35,257 bases of DNA, taken from the NCBI GenBank assembly GCA_018985235.1, contig JADGIG010000037.1, forward strand, positions 1 to 35,257, in the 5' to 3' direction. Below are positions 33,501 through 35,257 of this stretch, one piece after another. The notes under the pieces were generated by a model that searched no databases, was not told the origin of the DNA, and saw only the letters and a program-made list of their open reading frames with translations. Both the position numbers and the translations under genes were made by a program. This DNA is from Sanchytrium tribonematis (Eukaryota > Sanchytriomycota > Sanchytriomycetes > Sanchytriales > Sanchytriaceae). Each line of letters opens with the position of its first letter. The stretch's first letter is position 1.

Positions 33501-35257
33501 TTTGACCCACCTGGGAATGAGTTTAAAAACTCGGATCATGTAATTAAAATCTATCCTAGTACTTCCGTTAATGATATCATTGAAACGCTAAGACCACATA
33601 TTGTTTCTATCGGTCGAGATATTTGGCAGACTCATAAACTGGGTGGAATTTCCTTAAAATTGGCTGACATAAATCATTCTCAGGATGTTTCTCTTTTTTC
33701 ATTCATACGGTCTTATAAGAAGTATAATACAATTTGGAATAAAAATGATAATGAATGGTTAGAAAAGCGTGTCAGTAGACTGGATCTAATGTGCTCTTTC
33801 AGTGTATTGAGCGATTTAAATCCAGAATTTCGTCGACTTTTAAGAAGTGAAATATTTGTCAAAAATCAAAATTTTCTAACTTCCCGCCAAAGCCGATTTT
33901 ATTATGGATATGGTACGCTACCCGACTTTGAGGATTGTGTTGATTGTTTTGATTATGTTAGTCAACAAGGAATAATATTCGACTTCTCAAGGGATCGTGA
34001 TTTCATTCTTAACCAAAAGCGGTTTGTATTTGATGTTTTGACCAGAAAAAGGCAACCAATTACGAATCCAAATTTAAACTATTGTATTTTGATAGGAAGA
34101 ACTAAATCAGATTTAATGCTACTGAAGGAGGTTTTCGGAGCAGATACCTTTAAAAATTATATTGAGTCGATTGAAGTTTTATCAGACGTCCGACAGGAGA
34201 TTATTTTTGTTAAAGACCATTTGAACGAGATGCAGTTTCAAGAGTATGTTTCGATGTTGACATTAAAATGCGATATGCTTGCATTTGTAAAGCCTCTGTA
34301 CTTTGGTTGCAAAAGCTTTTTTGTTGACATATTCGGTAAGGAAACTGCCTCATTGGCCAATATTTTGGAGAAAATTAGGACGCTTGTAAGAAACGTTGAA
34401 TCTAGAGAAAATTGGCTTGCTCAGCAACAGCGACAAGCCCGTTTAGAATCTGAGAATCTTACAAATTTAAGACTCGACATTGGTCAAAAAACAAAGTTTA
34501 TTGATGACAAAAAGTTGATAGCATCTTTGAAAGAAAAAGAGATTAATGAAAGCAGATCCAATATTGAGAGTCAAAAACAGATTTTAGACGAATGTGTTCA
34601 AAAAAGTATGCCAGTTTTGCAGTCTGCAAAGCGGGCTCTATCTAATATTAGCTCATCGGATATCACGGAACTGAGATCTTTTAGCAAACCCCCCTTAGAT
34701 GTCCAAAGAGTGGTCGAATGTATTACAGTTTTATTAAAAAAGGATGATTCATCGTGGAAAGCAGCAAAGTCAATGATGTCGAATGCAGATTTTCGAAATA
34801 ATTTGATGAATTTAGATTTTGATTCACTCACTCATCATCAGATTCATAGCATTGAAAAGATCATGAAATCCTCTGAATTAAGTCCAGAAAAAATGAAAAA
34901 GACCTCTTCAGCTGGGCACGCTTTGTTGGAGTATGTAATTAGCATTCTGCAATATCATTACATCATGACTGATATGAAACCCAAAATTAAACAAGTCGAT
35001 GAATATGACAAGCAATTAGCAAAACTCATTGAGAGCAAAGAGCAAGTTCTCTTCGATATTGAAGATTTGGAGCAAGACATTTTGAACTTAAAATTGCAGC
35101 TTTTATCTTTGGAAAAAAGTCTTTTGATTGTTGACAAGAATATTGGTCTTTGGCTAGAAATTGAAAATAAGCTGAATTTCTTAAGATGTCAATTTGATAT
35201 GATAACAAAATTGTGTAATGCCAAAATATCTATATTTGATAGAATCTTGCTTTCAGT
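27543..35257 (+). CDS. Divergent dynein heavy chain (5' part, runs off the right edge)
   Basis: This microtubule motor heavy chain is open from an ATG at 27543 to the window end (2571 codons). Residues up to about 1300 form the tail; the linker follows, with FPRFWLLSNDELIRVLS near 1328-1344. AAA1 has P-loop GLSGSGKTEG (1551-1560), but its Walker B region reads YWVNLSEINRL where the family has CFDEFNR, so the aspartate is Ser and the Glu remains. AAA2 has LVGSYDD (1766-) with no P-loop yet keeps ILDGELHSEWSENLNSVLDDCRSL. AAA3 (SIGRDIWQTHK, about 2022) and AAA4 (ILIGRTKSD, about 2183) are also P-loop-less and shortened. The stalk starts near 2289, with the microtubule-binding domain PVLQSAKRALSNISSSDITELRSF at about 2350-2375. 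AAA5-6 are outside the window. Family certain; subclass unknown. Confidence 0.88.
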   Translation, partial: MEILTSQLKSLKYSNQINIYIDKMERLNGDEKLEEDIGRFDEDWIRKELMSDVEADASLERKLLAYSKLLKTCEQIKGSINDMELLKVCNSKEMTARHGILIIQLLIPYLNYLELYPDKSPKLISSYYEVLHQGWATSRFFSKDEIYVGLIINLRNVIAPRLLLVSKDIYQNPKASLNLIDSILCSLKTYKSAYLEVRENIEKNGKIIRWEFDQSLLFEYSSYCQDILSDIKHILVVLERIEATLDSEMKSFTGEALSIDELLKKSFKIASAFEQVAFDIWDKKNKNTWKLMVRRFDDNLIHIEEMIVQFISNCIRKTSSSFETLQILESCAKFNSLESVKRLANEGLKHLISDFHIEVCDAHVKFGKLLNQEKKLCSFDEIFKLKKDYDTYKKVMVVLRGNKAIESAEGKILFDKYINFSVVIKKIHDNGCVLFHQNAIEQFKSLLSWKILNEQSDGQLGVNFPFALFDLVKQIKQFETFITDLPLDLRVIEPQVLQVSQKYQKLFATIQKLNKLKAGFQFTDSWLANDQIKNMDLVCNTGLLRMTWCSLSIETYCETLEREIVSVASKLSQARKTLHMIDKKMSSLKKIIEEVSGLCVYAIFDEVPLKFKLISKRFLDCTLTTQKDLSSILSSIPKVFLKSEKDPLYIQLCIEIEKKFYLSVESILAKFFTKIASDIKLKSRIPIKLSLNAKGHVTTNPASAVIKKQFDALPTLILSNMEKVLRWKKGSCMVVPKNLNEFYNFKSSLSCSRVFKKTLSKYYKTIGEIIQATITDVEVLLTFQHLWKIDVDSIKTGNLEFSEMAVFISNLYDYHFNLLDNMALLELENRVLSLGVDEFKSLCKINSKKQLGEVASYLIGKIISSIKENFVKLEALGSVEIRDVDILEDFKSYFKIIQYCNTVDQNKCNIYFLSEVCSISTLFMDSSSFQSSASEYSCLLDTKLKQIDRYFPLANLLQTLKLRLEKEFLKLEKIAESVLEKHQTMLVSASSYQEALKIYQMFEKEFSFMIENLRKLQKIGDGVSLELSFKFPQSKIAPKDELVQFLLSFSNFVNRVDSLIFSNFQSIFLQECQEFEICSIKLFNKFGFKFIQNLIVEIHTYIKYLEIFEALQNARFEMRHIKKISRAVQVNDISELHLLGIMSIDPGLIIGAIHSEKIWHAKEKDIEEKYLKMAFTISNISVKKVRSKIFSVAVGNAAEIKQVFEEIATELAMLLSLDQSEFIRAEVIADNEEISFVSEFVQYIDDIQSEIESIYTIIQNLIKSEEKFQETMTLQSCLYRIVEKLDDYESLFLMSKNDRLEVLNLKKKVFYLKTQVFTDLDQFRNTFPRFWLLSNDELIRVLSFSFKKDWFDTFRRIFNGVEKFEYKLEGTNIFITSLINQNNEELKIPFEVALTYSNLNCFSSLILAMRIGLRDQILSAVNLLQSGSVEELFAQSSSALTVALRFCSSKDYLRPLSDILLKQLLTRKEAFTIKKLEKMHIDVSNAKELSNLFEVESVDKKLIIRFTDCELEHGLEFKTCSRIYCHTPQTVKLFSNYFVDRVKKKWTYVLGLSGSGKTEGIQEFSDYCGYFCYEVNCGDVLSGQSLKNILKGSEFSNSSYWVNLSEINRLSQNVLIQLSESILSFKVGNGSNVFVSLNPYSQSRNVIPESVKFQFHQIILEKPPVVEIYFKMLNAPVFKSKDHSSATLLLQNSNYLDSFHTRDTYPGIFLKLFQMYMDNPNNGIPAMQTFVHSDKAKVIYLEPSRIQSKLDNMIQFLERFHSLVLVGSYDDAFSKYINDITSFYKQHGDVKCQILNPNINDSFENFGSNDEYDVFTSGVITTCLEFGCKFNGTYLLILDGELHSEWSENLNSVLDDCRSLIFPDGRKLQISENVKIIFCTSSLKMVSPSVTRRSTVVFVDPEIVDDFWIVNYRRLRSDHKFFDSDISLSAIVHFYSKLNFQNLASKYYSFWSFTMFDTYSEFESYFDMELSSDFEEIQKSIQTDIVFDPPGNEFKNSDHVIKIYPSTSVNDIIETLRPHIVSIGRDIWQTHKLGGISLKLADINHSQDVSLFSFIRSYKKYNTIWNKNDNEWLEKRVSRLDLMCSFSVLSDLNPEFRRLLRSEIFVKNQNFLTSRQSRFYYGYGTLPDFEDCVDCFDYVSQQGIIFDFSRDRDFILNQKRFVFDVLTRKRQPITNPNLNYCILIGRTKSDLMLLKEVFGADTFKNYIESIEVLSDVRQEIIFVKDHLNEMQFQEYVSMLTLKCDMLAFVKPLYFGCKSFFVDIFGKETASLANILEKIRTLVRNVESRENWLAQQQRQARLESENLTNLRLDIGQKTKFIDDKKLIASLKEKEINESRSNIESQKQILDECVQKSMPVLQSAKRALSNISSSDITELRSFSKPPLDVQRVVECITVLLKKDDSSWKAAKSMMSNADFRNNLMNLDFDSLTHHQIHSIEKIMKSSELSPEKMKKTSSAGHALLEYVISILQYHYIMTDMKPKIKQVDEYDKQLAKLIESKEQVLFDIEDLEQDILNLKLQLLSLEKSLLIVDKNIGLWLEIENKLNFLRCQFDMITKLCNAKISIFDRILLS

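Noticed and set aside
1-35257. Chlorarachniophyte nucleomorph, suggested by 18-21 nt introns and AT richness.
   Set aside because: Genes for BiP secretion, dynein, PLK4, PacC fingers, BCAT and phospholipid synthesis are not nucleomorph content, and the affinities look opisthokont. A ciliate is also unlikely because of the standard code, longer introns than heterotrichs and the fungal-type genes.

Overview
The window is nuclear DNA from a very compact, AT-rich eukaryote (about one third G+C by eye). It holds about 27 protein genes on both strands. No gene-free stretch exceeds 300 bases, and most spacers are under 150. Genes read in the standard code with ATG starts. No tRNA, rRNA, transposon, CRISPR array or prokaryotic operon signal was recognised. 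The gene set points to an opisthokont, most likely an early-diverging zoosporic fungus or relative (chytrid, sanchytrid, rozellid or aphelid grade). The evidence is a PacC/Rim101-type zinc-finger protein, an ERMES Mdm12-like protein, a Dph6-RidA fusion, a PLK4-like kinase and a nephrocystin-4-like protein, the last two implying centrioles or a cilium remnant. The exact lineage is inference.

The most striking property is splicing. Six genes (AP-1 mu, NSF, BCAT, DPH6, PSMB4, BiP) are each interrupted once. In every case conserved protein sequence is restored by removing exactly 19 nt of the form GTA-N8-T-N-A-Y-N-TAG. These are among the shortest spliceosomal introns I can call from raw sequence, and they share an apparent fixed branch-point A.

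Layout. 1-5.7 kb: PP2A scaffold subunit (edge-truncated), AP-1 mu, a GT14 glycosyltransferase, APRT, eIF3j and MtnB. 5.7-13.2 kb: NSF/Sec18, branched-chain aminotransferase, a Ran-binding-domain protein, Ctu2, Dph6 and an Mdm12-like protein. 13.3-18.4 kb: a centriole/cilium-flavoured block with the NPHP4-like protein, an unknown RG-tailed protein and the PLK4-like kinase. 18.4-21.2 kb: small genes (THOC7-like, PLAC8, proteasome beta, UPF0598, mini-PacC, one unknown). 21.3-27.5 kb: BiP, gamma-SNAP-like, MRG15/Eaf3, two unknown coiled-coil proteins, ethanolamine-phosphate cytidylyltransferase and a 44-codon ORF. 27.5 kb to the right edge: an unusual dynein heavy chain, cut by the window end.

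Functional threads. APRT, MtnB and BCAT can all act on products of methylthioadenosine cleavage (purine and methionine salvage). NSF, gamma-SNAP and AP-1 mu belong to vesicle traffic. Ctu2 and Dph6 modify the translation apparatus (tRNA thiolation, diphthamide). The dynein is compressed: only AAA1 keeps a P-loop, and its Walker B aspartate is changed, while AAA2, AAA3 and AAA4 have lost theirs, yet the stalk and microtubule-binding domain are recognisable. With the NPHP4-like and PLK4-like genes, this suggests an organism in which centriolar and flagellar machinery persists in modified form.
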